This document shows, one piece after another, positions 51,879 through 60,028 of a DNA stretch of 64,000 nucleotides. The notes under the pieces were generated by a model. The model saw only the letters and a list, made by a program, of their open reading frames with translations. It did no database searches and had not been told where the DNA came from. This DNA comes from Bullifex porci (GTDB taxonomy: Bacteria; Spirochaetota; Spirochaetia; Sphaerochaetales; Sphaerochaetaceae), in NCBI RefSeq assembly GCF_009695635.1, contig NZ_VUNN01000001.1:186001-250000 (forward strand), written 5' to 3'. Within the stretch, counting starts at the first letter, position 1, and each line of letters starts with the position of its first letter. A program made the translations under genes and the position numbers.

Positions 51879-52313
51879 TTAGAATGTAATGTTAGCTATT
51901 CCACTTCCAAAAAGAAGAATTGCAACAGTAACACTTTGCTCTATAGGCTTAAAGGAGAGAGAGACAATTTCCTCATTACCATTATAAAAGCTTACAGTGT
52001 CCTCCTTCTTTTCAAAGGAAAAGTGAGTTTTATCAACTAAATTAATATATGTTTTTTCCTCTATTCCCATAAAGGAAAGCTTTTTAATGAGCCTTTGACC
52101 ATCTGTTACTAAGCTCATTCCTTGATCAGTATTAAATATAATACCTAGTCCATAGACTAAAGAATCTGAATTAATATTTAAATCAACTCTTTCAGGTGCA
52201 TCAAATGTATAACAAAGAGCACAGTCATGAGTAGTTTCTATCATCATGCTCCTTGAGGAGCTTATCTTTACTTTTTCAGGTTTTCTAATCCATTGGAGTT
52301 TTTTTAGTTTCAC
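51879..52313 (-). CDS. hypothetical protein (GTG start)
   Basis: About 144 residues, strand-rich, no signal peptide. It includes SSRSMMIETTHDCALCYTFDAPERVDLNINSDSL, YGLGIIFNTDQGMSLVTDGQ and ends FGSGIANITF. The frame is open from a TTG at 52349, but that TTG is the start of a -35-like TTGATA. After 18 bases comes AATAAT (52320-52325), six bases before the GTG at 52313, so I place the start there. I recognise no family; a jelly-roll or lectin-like fold is only a guess. Downstream glnS starts 90 bases away with its own leader. Confidence 0.55.
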   Translation of the reverse strand: MKLKKLQWIRKPEKVKISSSRSMMIETTHDCALCYTFDAPERVDLNINSDSLVYGLGIIFNTDQGMSLVTDGQRLIKKLSFMGIEEKTYINLVDKTHFSFEKKEDTVSFYNGNEEIVSLSFKPIEQSVTVAILLFGSGIANITF

Positions 52314-52363
52314 AAATAGATTATTATTGAAAAGTAAATTATTTATCAAGGGGAAAGTGTTAA

Positions 52364-52906
52364 TTGCTAGTTATTTATGGTGAAGCTTCATATAAGGATA
52401 ATAGTGCCTTACAGCATGTTAGAAATTTGAGAAAGGAAATTCCTCAAGTCTGCTTACTTTCAAGGATAACTTTAGATAGTGAAGGAGAGAAAATACTAAA
52501 TACTCTTATTGAAGAGCTTATCCTCTTTGATCCTTCTTCAATAAGGGATGATGATAAAAAGCTAGATAGAGCTGAGATTTTAGATATTCTTAAAGAGCAT
52601 GGTGATATAAAAGCTATCTTCATTAGCCATGAATGTGATGACTATATGATAGATGAGCTATTAGCAGCAGTTAGTGAGCTTGATGTAAAGCCTATTTTAA
52701 TTAGTGAGCGCTACATTGATAGAGCTATTGATTTATTCATTGGTAATGATGAAGAAATATTGAAGGCTAAAACACACATAGCTTCAAATGCTATTGAAAG
52801 CTGTAAGTCAACAGATGATATTTTGAAATATCTAATTTCTCATCATTGCTTTGGACCTGATTTTGAAAAGCCAGTACTAGCTTTGTTTAATTGCTCTAAT
52901 AGCTAA
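52364..52906 (+). CDS. hypothetical cytoplasmic protein (TTG start)
   Basis: A 180-residue acidic protein. GGGGA lies nine bases before the TTG start. Strand-helix alternation (MLVIYGEASYKDNS, IKAIFISHECDDYMIDEL, DVKPILISERYIDRAID) suggests a Rossmann-like or TIR/nucleoside-type alpha/beta fold, but no motif is diagnostic. The C terminus ends in FNCSNS and overlaps the convergent methyltransferase gene by 30 bases. Unknown function. Confidence 0.65.
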   Translation: MLVIYGEASYKDNSALQHVRNLRKEIPQVCLLSRITLDSEGEKILNTLIEELILFDPSSIRDDDKKLDRAEILDILKEHGDIKAIFISHECDDYMIDELLAAVSELDVKPILISERYIDRAIDLFIGNDEEILKAKTHIASNAIESCKSTDDILKYLISHHCFGPDFEKPVLALFNCSNS

Positions 52907-53650
52907 GTAGCACTCATTTAAATAGCTATCTATAGGCTCAAAGTCACTAGGGGAGGTGTCAAAGCCTGTAATAGCAAAGCCTAAATCTATTAGTGAGCCA
53001 ATTAATGTATTTAGTGTGTGGCTATACTCAAAGGTTCCAGAGGTTTTAATAAGCTTCTCTCTTTGTTTTTCAGATAGTGAGATATCTGCATCAAAGGGAA
53101 GTGTATATTTAATCTTCATCTTACCTCTTTCAAGCTTATTGATATCAAACATATATAGTGCAGGGTTTGCAAAGGCTGTAATAAAGGCTCCACCAATCTT
53201 TAATACTCTATGAACCTCTTTATAAAATGGTAGAGGAGACTTTATAAAATTAATACTAACTGGGTTAATTACTCCATCAAAGGAGTTAGCTTCAAAGGGA
53301 AGAGGATCGCTAATTGAGCCTTGTATTATCTTAAAGCTTAGCTTATCTCTTTGCTTTACATACTCATCCTGCTTAAGCTGTAAATCTGAAATATCTATCA
53401 GTGTTACATCCTTTCCATATGCTGAAAGCAGAGGTGCCTGCTGTCCGCCTCCTGCTGCAGCTAATAGTAGCTTATTACCAAGCTCATTAATCCATTCCTG
53501 CTTCATTGGCTTAGTAATTAAAAATGGAAGTGTTAAATCTTTATTTTTAGCTCTTTCTATTTGCTCTTGACTAACTGCTTTAGTCCAATAGTTATGCTTA
53601 ATAACCTCACTATTCCAAGCAGACTTATTTAGTTCTTCATTATTTTGCAT
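52877..53650 (-). CDS. class I SAM-dependent methyltransferase
   Basis: About 257 residues from the ATG at 53650, which sits six bases after a perfect TATAAT (53657-53662) without a ribosome site. Motif I is LLLAAAGGGQQAPLLS, acidic post-I is VTLIDISDLQLKQ, and motif IV-like LPFEANSFDGVINPVSINFI is followed by EVHRVLKIGGAFI, as in the Methyltransf_11 group. The substrate is unknown. Monocistronic. Confidence 0.85.
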   Translation of the reverse strand: MQNNEELNKSAWNSEVIKHNYWTKAVSQEQIERAKNKDLTLPFLITKPMKQEWINELGNKLLLAAAGGGQQAPLLSAYGKDVTLIDISDLQLKQDEYVKQRDKLSFKIIQGSISDPLPFEANSFDGVINPVSINFIKSPLPFYKEVHRVLKIGGAFITAFANPALYMFDINKLERGKMKIKYTLPFDADISLSEKQREKLIKTSGTFEYSHTLNTLIGSLIDLGFAITGFDTSPSDFEPIDSYLNECYLAIRAIKQS

Positions 53651-53731
53651 GAGTCCATTATACACCTAAAATATTTTTTAGTTATTGCCTTTAAATGTAT
53701 TCTTGACTTATTCTGCTAATGAAGGTGAAAA

Positions 53732-54982
53732 GTGAATAGAAAGAATATTTCTAGAATTGTATTAGTATGTGCATTACTAATTGCGATAGTAACAATTTTA
53801 TCTCTACTATTGTTTTGGACCTCTAAGCTTAATGAAGAAAAGAAAATAGATGAGCTAAGAAGAGAGCTAAGTAAGGTAGCAAGCAAGGGTGGGGAGGAAG
53901 CTCTTTTAAGCTTAGCAGGTGTTCCTTTGAAGGGAATATTTTATACAGAGGATGGAGTTGTCCTATTTGAGGATGATTCCTCTTGGTCATATTCTCTTGA
54001 AGAGAAGGAAAATATGAGAGCCTTTGATAAGGCTAAGGCAAGTGTTATTGAAATTGTACAGGATAAGAGTCTTTCATCATCAATTAGTGGGTGTGGAGTA
54101 ATAATTTCTAGTGAGGGATATGCTGTAACTAATGGCCATGTAGTAGGCTCAGGAAAGGATATTAGTGTAAATCTCTACGATGGAACGAGTGTTAATGCAA
54201 CTCTTATTGGTGTTGATTCCTTAACAGATATAGCAGTAATAAAGCTTGAGAAAATAGATAGAAAATATGTACCTCTCGAGATGTATTCGGGACAGCTTAA
54301 TATCGGTCAGAAGGCTATAGCAATTGGTTCTCCATATGGCTACTCCTGGTCTATGAGTGTTGGTGTAGTATCGGGGCTTTCGAGATTAGTTTATACATCT
54401 AGTATGCTACCTTTAACTAATATGATTCAAACAGATGCAGCTATTAACCCAGGAAATAGTGGTGGTCCTCTATTAAATAGTAGAGGTGAGATGATTGGCT
54501 TAAATACAGCGATTTATTCAACTAGTGGAGAAAACCAAGGACTATCCTTTGCTCTTCCTTTAGAGACTGTGCTTGATGTTGCTACATCATTAATTAAAAG
54601 TGGAAGTGTAAATCGTGGTTGGCTAGATGTTTTAGCTGTTGAGCTAAATAGTCAAATTGCCGAGTACTTAAAGCTTGATTTTGATCAGGGTGTTTTAATT
54701 TCTCAGGTTGTACCTTCTGGTGGTGCAGATAGAGCAGGCTTAAAGGGTGGCTCTGAGAAGGTTCAATATGGACAATCGATAATATATCTTGGTGGAGATA
54801 TTATTACTGAAATCGATGGAAAGAGTATAACGGGCTATAGTGATTACTTAGCTGTTTTAGGTAGCCATAAGAGTGAAGATAAGGTCGATATAAAGGTTTA
54901 TCGAAATGGGAATACACTCCTAATTAAGGATGTTGTTCTTACAATGAGAAGTGAAGAAAATAGTAGGTGGATTATTAGATGA
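53732..54982 (+). CDS. HtrA/DegP-like serine protease with one PDZ domain
   Basis: A 416-residue envelope protease anchored by an N-terminal helix (10-30) followed by a short coiled coil. The triad is H136 (VTNGHVV), D166 (LTDIAVI) and S243 (NPGNSGGPL). One PDZ domain occupies about 290-405 (GWLDVLAVELNSQ... GGDIITEIDGKSI), as in DegS-like or gram-positive HtrA rather than two-PDZ DegP. GTG start after AAGGTGA. It overlaps uvrB by four bases, an unusual partner; co-expression under stress is a possible reason. Confidence 0.92.
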   Translation: MNRKNISRIVLVCALLIAIVTILSLLLFWTSKLNEEKKIDELRRELSKVASKGGEEALLSLAGVPLKGIFYTEDGVVLFEDDSSWSYSLEEKENMRAFDKAKASVIEIVQDKSLSSSISGCGVIISSEGYAVTNGHVVGSGKDISVNLYDGTSVNATLIGVDSLTDIAVIKLEKIDRKYVPLEMYSGQLNIGQKAIAIGSPYGYSWSMSVGVVSGLSRLVYTSSMLPLTNMIQTDAAINPGNSGGPLLNSRGEMIGLNTAIYSTSGENQGLSFALPLETVLDVATSLIKSGSVNRGWLDVLAVELNSQIAEYLKLDFDQGVLISQVVPSGGADRAGLKGGSEKVQYGQSIIYLGGDIITEIDGKSITGYSDYLAVLGSHKSEDKVDIKVYRNGNTLLIKDVVLTMRSEENSRWIIR

Positions 54983-57051
54983 GTGAAAATATACCAAATG
55001 CCTCTTGGGGTGGAGAGAGTATCGTTAATATACATGTGGGTGCTAACGGGGTTTCAAAGCCCTTTAAGGTAGTTGCTCCATATGAGCCCTCAGGAGACCA
55101 GGGGCCAGCTATAGAAAAGCTTGCAAATGGTATTTTAGCTGGTGATAGAGCTCAAACTCTTAAGGGTGTTACCGGCTCGGGTAAGACCTTTACTATGGCT
55201 AAAATTATTGAAAAAATCCAAAGACCAACTCTAATTTTAAGCCACAATAAAACGCTAGCTGCACAGCTTTATCGAGAGTTTAAGCAATTCTTTCCTGAGA
55301 ATGCTGTAGAGTACTTTGTATCAACATATGATTATTATCAGCCAGAGGCTTATGTACCTGGTAAGGACTTATATATTGAGAAGGAAACAGATATTAATGA
55401 TGAAATCGATAGATTAAGACTCTCTGCTTCCTTTTCTCTTATGGAAAGAAGAGATGTTATCGTTGTTGCAACTGTAAGCTGTATATATGGTCTTGGTAAT
55501 CCTGTCTCCTTAAGAGATATGATTCACTCATTTCATGTTGGTGAAATATTTGATCACAAAAGTGAATTAGAGCAATTAGTTAGAATGCTCTATGAGAGAA
55601 ATGATTTAGTATTAACTCGCGGCTCCTTTAGAGTAAGAGGTGATATCATAGAGGTTTATCCTGCATATTTAGAGAGTGCATTTAGAATTACTCTTGATTG
55701 GGATGAAATAGTATCCTTAGAGTGGTTTGATCCTGTATCTCTAGAAAAGCTAGAGAAGGTAAATGATATTACACTCTATCCTGCTAAGCAGTTTGTTATG
55801 CCAAAGAGTGCGATAGACCAAGCAATTGGTAGAATTGAGAATGAATTAGCTGACCAGGTTGAGTTCTTTTTGTCTCAGGGCAGACACCTTGAGGCTGAGA
55901 GACTAAAGAGTAGAGTTGAGTATGATATTGAGATGATTAAGGAGGTAGGACACTGCTCAGGTATTGAGAACTACTCAAGGCAATTAGCTGGTAGAAAGGC
56001 TGGTGAAAGACCTGCAGTCCTGCTTGATTATTTCCCATCTGATTTTCTCTGCTTTATCGATGAGTCTCATGTTACTATACCTCAAATTGGTGCAATGTAT
56101 GAGGGCGATAGATCTAGAAAGACAAATCTAGTTAATTATGGTTTTAGACTTCCTTCAGCACTCGATAATAGACCTCTTAAATATGATGAGTTTGATAAAA
56201 TTGTTGGCCAAAGGATATATGTAAGTGCAACTCCAGGTAACAGAGAAAAGGAGGAGAGTACTCAAATTGTTGAGCAGTTAATTAGACCAACTGGACTTTT
56301 AGATCCTGTTATTGAGATTCGTGCAACAGAGGGCCAAATGGAGGATTTATATGGTGAAATTAGAAAGACTATTGCTAAGGGTGATAGAGTTCTAGTTACA
56401 ACTCTTACTAAGAAAATGGCTGAAGACTTAACCTCATATATGGAGGGCTTAAGCTTAAAGGTAAGATATCTTCATAGTGAGGTTGAGACAATAGAGCGTG
56501 CTGAAATTCTTCGTGATTTAAGACTTGGTGTATTTGATGTTTTAGTTGGTATTAACCTTCTTAGAGAGGGCTTAGACCTTCCTGAGGTATCATTAGTTGC
56601 AATATTAGATGCAGATAAAATTGGATTCTTACGCTCTGCTACCTCTCTTATTCAAACAATTGGTCGTGCTGCTAGAAATAGTGAAGGGCGAGTAATCATG
56701 TATGCAGACCAAATGAGTGATGCAATGAGAGAAGCTATTGTTGAAACAGAGCATAGAAGAGAGATCCAAAGCCAGTACAATATAGAGCATGGTATTACAC
56801 CTCAAACTATTAAGAAAGCTATCTCTGATTTAATTGAAAGTGAGAAGGTTGATAAGTGTGAGGCTCAAAAGGAGGATTTGAAGATAGAGCGCTCTGGCTA
56901 TAATCTATTAACTCAAAGCGGTAGAAATAAATATATCAAGGCTCTCGAGAAAGAGATGAGAACTCTTGCTGAAAGCCTTGAATTTGAGAAAGCTGCTGTT
57001 ATAAGAGATGAAATAGAAAGTATTAAGAGTGGAAAGTTCTTAGAGTCTTAA
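54979..57051 (+). CDS. uvrB: excinuclease ABC subunit B
   Basis: A 690-residue nucleotide excision repair helicase-like subunit. Walker A is LKGVTGSGKTFTMAK, the beta-hairpin region is YDYYQPEAYVPGKDLYIEKE, and helicase motifs include FIDESHVTIPQI, VSATPGNRE and GRAARNSEGRVIMYAD. The C-terminal UVR domain that contacts UvrC is YIKALEKEMRTLAESLEFEKAA. It starts inside the end of the protease gene. Its stop shares TTAA with the stop of the convergent caspase gene. Confidence 0.98.
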   Translation: MSENIPNASWGGESIVNIHVGANGVSKPFKVVAPYEPSGDQGPAIEKLANGILAGDRAQTLKGVTGSGKTFTMAKIIEKIQRPTLILSHNKTLAAQLYREFKQFFPENAVEYFVSTYDYYQPEAYVPGKDLYIEKETDINDEIDRLRLSASFSLMERRDVIVVATVSCIYGLGNPVSLRDMIHSFHVGEIFDHKSELEQLVRMLYERNDLVLTRGSFRVRGDIIEVYPAYLESAFRITLDWDEIVSLEWFDPVSLEKLEKVNDITLYPAKQFVMPKSAIDQAIGRIENELADQVEFFLSQGRHLEAERLKSRVEYDIEMIKEVGHCSGIENYSRQLAGRKAGERPAVLLDYFPSDFLCFIDESHVTIPQIGAMYEGDRSRKTNLVNYGFRLPSALDNRPLKYDEFDKIVGQRIYVSATPGNREKEESTQIVEQLIRPTGLLDPVIEIRATEGQMEDLYGEIRKTIAKGDRVLVTTLTKKMAEDLTSYMEGLSLKVRYLHSEVETIERAEILRDLRLGVFDVLVGINLLREGLDLPEVSLVAILDADKIGFLRSATSLIQTIGRAARNSEGRVIMYADQMSDAMREAIVETEHRREIQSQYNIEHGITPQTIKKAISDLIESEKVDKCEAQKEDLKIERSGYNLLTQSGRNKYIKALEKEMRTLAESLEFEKAAVIRDEIESIKSGKFLES

Positions 57052-57986
57052 AAAGTAAACAGCACTAAATCTCTCTCTGTTACTGAGGTTACAGGTGTTT
57101 GCTTTCCTATCCTTTTAAACTTATCATTTATATATTTCCAAGCATCTATAACAGATAGCTGCTTGGAATAAGGCATTCCCGGTCCCTCTACCTGTTCTGC
57201 ATAAAAATTATACCCTAGATATTCTAATAACTCCTTAGTGTATTTCCCATGTGCCTTGCTATCCTGTGTCTCCTCATTCTCATATGCAAGGCTATCAGCA
57301 GTACATGCGCTTAGCTCCCAAACTAAATCATTTCTACTCTCATAAGTAGCAAATAAATTTTGATATGAATCTTTTATATCGGTTGATTTATCAACTATAT
57401 CATTTTTTACTATTGCGCCAGAGTGGCATGAGTCGATAAAAATAACCTTGTTCCCAGTAACCTGAGAAAAATCATATCTTAGCTCTTCTAGAAAATAGAT
57501 TCTCGATTTATATGAATTGGAGTCAACTGAAAGTGCTGAGATATCTCCAAGCACTAAGGCTCCTAAGCGTTCCTTTTCTGATGAGCTTAGACCATGACCT
57601 GCATAGAAGAAGATAATTAAATCATTTTTCTTACTCCCTAAGGTTGTAAAAATATTTTGAATTTCATTCTTTATATTGTTTAAGCTTATATCCTTAATAA
57701 CTTCGATCTCTTCCCCTCTACTTTGCTTTGTGTAATATCGATATAAAATATTATTACCCTTTTGAGTAATTTGATAGGAATAAATATTCCTCTTACTTTG
57801 CTCTGCAAGGTAATCAATTTGGTTAATAATTGCTTCCTGGTCATTTAAGGTTCCACTCAATGTATTAACACCCATTTTATCGTAATCAAAGGCAACAGAT
57901 ACTAGATAAATATCACTTTGAATATTTGTAGGGCTAAAGCAGCATGATGTTAAAAAGATTATTGATAAGATTAGTACTATTAGCAT
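57048..57986 (-). CDS. caspase-like (peptidase C14) lipoprotein, copy 2
   Basis: A 312-residue lipoprotein (lipobox LTSC, Cys15). The p20-type domain has SGTLNDQEAI (48-53 region), FFYAGHG with catalytic H131 and VIFIDSCHSG with catalytic C187; both dyad residues are present. The protein is the second member of a two-gene unit: its ATG lies one base after the stop of the barrel gene. Lipidation predicts it faces the periplasm or the cell surface. Prokaryotic C14 proteins usually cleave after Arg/Lys, but specificity here is unknown. It is the last gene of the run that begins with the TPP riboswitch. Confidence 0.85.
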   Translation of the reverse strand: MLIVLILSIIFLTSCCFSPTNIQSDIYLVSVAFDYDKMGVNTLSGTLNDQEAIINQIDYLAEQSKRNIYSYQITQKGNNILYRYYTKQSRGEEIEVIKDISLNNIKNEIQNIFTTLGSKKNDLIIFFYAGHGLSSSEKERLGALVLGDISALSVDSNSYKSRIYFLEELRYDFSQVTGNKVIFIDSCHSGAIVKNDIVDKSTDIKDSYQNLFATYESRNDLVWELSACTADSLAYENEETQDSKAHGKYTKELLEYLGYNFYAEQVEGPGMPYSKQLSVIDAWKYINDKFKRIGKQTPVTSVTERDLVLFTF

Positions 57987-57987
57987 A

Positions 57988-58524
57988 TCAGCGCTCCTTT
58001 ATAAATGGCTTATAGGCGATAGAAAAGGTGAATGGTATCTCAAAGCGTTCCTTTTTATAGATAAGTCCACAATTAAGCGATAAGCTAACATTTTTAGTAA
58101 TGAAATATGAATTTGATAATCTGCACTCTAAAAAGGCACTTCCTATCATAAGCTTATTTGTAATCGAATAGCCTGTACCTAGCATTAAGCCTATCGTATA
58201 GCAATCAGTAATGTAATAGGATGTGGTTAAACCAAGTGATAAAGCTGTATATCCAATTAGCTTTGCGTAATTATTGATATTGGTATCTCCTTGATAGGAA
58301 AGCTGGAGATATATTCCTATATCAAAATTAGAAACTATAAATGATGCGGGCTCTAGCTGTAATTCACACCTTAAAGCTTCTCTTAAATCAGATTCATAGT
58401 TTAATGATCGATTCTTTAATACAGATTGACCAAAGCTTGCCTTTACACCACCTGAATAATTAATTGAAAATACAGGTAGTGAAATGAAAATGAATAAAAC
58501 AGTAAATAAAAATATTTTTTTCAT
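57988..58524 (-). CDS. small outer-membrane barrel-like protein, copy 2
   Basis: A 178-residue protein with a signal peptide (MKKIFLFTVLFIFISLPVFS) and a body of about eight alternating strands (IGLMLGTGYSITNKLMIGSAF, NVSLSLNCGLIYKKERFEIPF), ending SIAYKPFIKER. The size fits an eight-strand OmpA/OmpX-type barrel. AGAGGTAAAA precedes the ATG. It is followed one base later by the caspase-like lipoprotein, as copy 1 is. Family unknown. Confidence 0.65.
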   Translation of the reverse strand: MKKIFLFTVLFIFISLPVFSINYSGGVKASFGQSVLKNRSLNYESDLREALRCELQLEPASFIVSNFDIGIYLQLSYQGDTNINNYAKLIGYTALSLGLTTSYYITDCYTIGLMLGTGYSITNKLMIGSAFLECRLSNSYFITKNVSLSLNCGLIYKKERFEIPFTFSIAYKPFIKER

Positions 58525-58580
58525 AAATTTTACCTCTATTAATAATAGAGATAAAAATTAAAAAAATCGCAAAACGCACT

Positions 58581-59456
58581 TTAGAAGAGGATAAAGTCCT
58601 TTATTTCATTACCCTGTGGATGCTGTAGGCTAGTTATATATTTTTGAACATATGTTACTAGCTCACTAAACCATAGCTTACTATATCTTCTTCCAGGCAT
58701 TTTTGTAGATGTATTAAATCCTAAAGCTTCTAAAAAGCATTTTGATAATTGTCCATATCCCGATAATTCTTCAGCTAACTCTGTTGAAGAGGAAGCAGTA
58801 AGTGTAAATATATTTCTTCTTAGCTGAGGTGCTTCAAAAAGATATTTAATTGAACTCTTATTATATTCATTTGCAATTTCATTATAGTGAACACCTGAAT
58901 AGCAGCTATCTAAAAGTAAGAGCTTAACACCCTTATACCCTTTTATTGCATTCACAAGGTCATCATTTGAAATTGTTAATACGTTATGCTTATGTCCAGT
59001 ATTATTATTATCAAGCTCCTGAATATGATATACTAAGCCTCCATCCTCAATTCCATGACCAGAGTAATGGAATACAAGAATATCATTTTCATCCATACTA
59101 GCTGAGTAGGTACTAAGCTTCGAGAGAACTAAATCCTTTATTTTATTTGATGGAGCAAAAAAGCTAATAGCTTCTTCTGCTATATTTCCATTTTCATTTA
59201 TTGTAAGTTTTGTTCCATCCTCAGTTAATAAATAGTAGTTAAATGGGGAGCTTGTGTCATGAGATAAGTATTTTATCTCAGTAAAAATACCTTCTTGGTC
59301 ATTAAGAGTATAGTTTAAACTATGATTAGAAGTTTCATAGTTAAGAGCTAAAGAAATTAGATATACATTTCTTTGACTATTATTTTGTTTAGTTGTTAAT
59401 TCACAGCTAGTTAATATAATTAAAGTTGCTAATATAATAAGTAATAATTTTTTCAT
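58581..59456 (-). CDS. caspase-like (peptidase C14) lipoprotein, copy 1
   Basis: A 291-residue lipoprotein (lipobox LTSC, Cys18). It shares the layout of copy 2: NYTLNDQEGI, FHYSGHG with H134 and LLLDSCYSG with C185, then LTASSSTELAEE, YGQLSKCFLEALGF and a YSKLWFSEL end. The two caspases are clearly related but far from identical, so the duplication is old. Its ATG overlaps the stop of barrel copy 1 by one base. The gap of 56 bases to the next barrel gene has no terminator. Confidence 0.85.
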   Translation of the reverse strand: MKKLLLIILATLIILTSCELTTKQNNSQRNVYLISLALNYETSNHSLNYTLNDQEGIFTEIKYLSHDTSSPFNYYLLTEDGTKLTINENGNIAEEAISFFAPSNKIKDLVLSKLSTYSASMDENDILVFHYSGHGIEDGGLVYHIQELDNNNTGHKHNVLTISNDDLVNAIKGYKGVKLLLLDSCYSGVHYNEIANEYNKSSIKYLFEAPQLRRNIFTLTASSSTELAEELSGYGQLSKCFLEALGFNTSTKMPGRRYSKLWFSELVTYVQKYITSLQHPQGNEIKDFILF

Positions 59457-60016
59457 CAGTAAGCTCCATTTTCAAGACCAATTCCTACGTGAGCAATTAC
59501 ATGCATGCTATCTCTTTGGTATCTTAATAAGGATCCAAGATAGAGCTTTACGCTATCAAATTTAAAAATAAGTGAGGAGCCTGCCTCAACAGCAATAAAT
59601 GTAAGTGTTTTACTATTATTAGTAGCTTGTTGCCAAATTATTTCAGGAAATGGAACAGTTCTGTAGTAGCCAAAAACAATTCCTGCATATAGAGATAAAT
59701 CTAAGCTCTTTTTTATTCTAATATTTGCATTTAGACCTGCAGCTCCTGCAAAGGAACCAACGAGTCGTGTATTATTAAAGGTCAAGGTATGAGTTGTAAA
59801 GTCTCCTCTTACGTAGGGATTAATGTAGAAGGAGCTCTTTGGCCAGGTAGGGAAATCAACTCTTAATCCGAAGGTACCAGCACTTCTAAAGGTTATTTCC
59901 TCTTTAAATAAAAAGGAGTGAACTAAGTCTACACCTGCGGTAGTAGATAGTGATAATGATGCATAAAGTGATGCTGTAATAAGTAGAAGTGAAATTATTG
60001 AAATAAGCCGTTTCAA
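59456..60016 (-). CDS. small outer-membrane barrel-like protein, copy 1 (TTG start)
   Basis: A 186-residue protein with a signal peptide (KRLISIISLLLITASLYAS) and a strand-rich body (SSFYINPYVRGDFTTHTLTF, LSLYAGIVFGYYRTVPF, SLLRYQRDSMHVIAHVGIG). The TTG start follows AGGGGGA at good spacing. The gene begins 12 bases after the thiQ stop, with no terminator in between, so it is probably carried on the thiBPQ message. It pairs with caspase copy 1 by a one-base overlap. Function unknown; thiamine or thiamine-phosphate passage through the outer membrane is conceivable but unproven. Confidence 0.65.
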   Translation of the reverse strand: MKRLISIISLLLITASLYASLSLSTTAGVDLVHSFLFKEEITFRSAGTFGLRVDFPTWPKSSFYINPYVRGDFTTHTLTFNNTRLVGSFAGAAGLNANIRIKKSLDLSLYAGIVFGYYRTVPFPEIIWQQATNNSKTLTFIAVEAGSSLIFKFDSVKLYLGSLLRYQRDSMHVIAHVGIGLENGAY

Positions 60017-60028
60017 ATACTTATCCCC

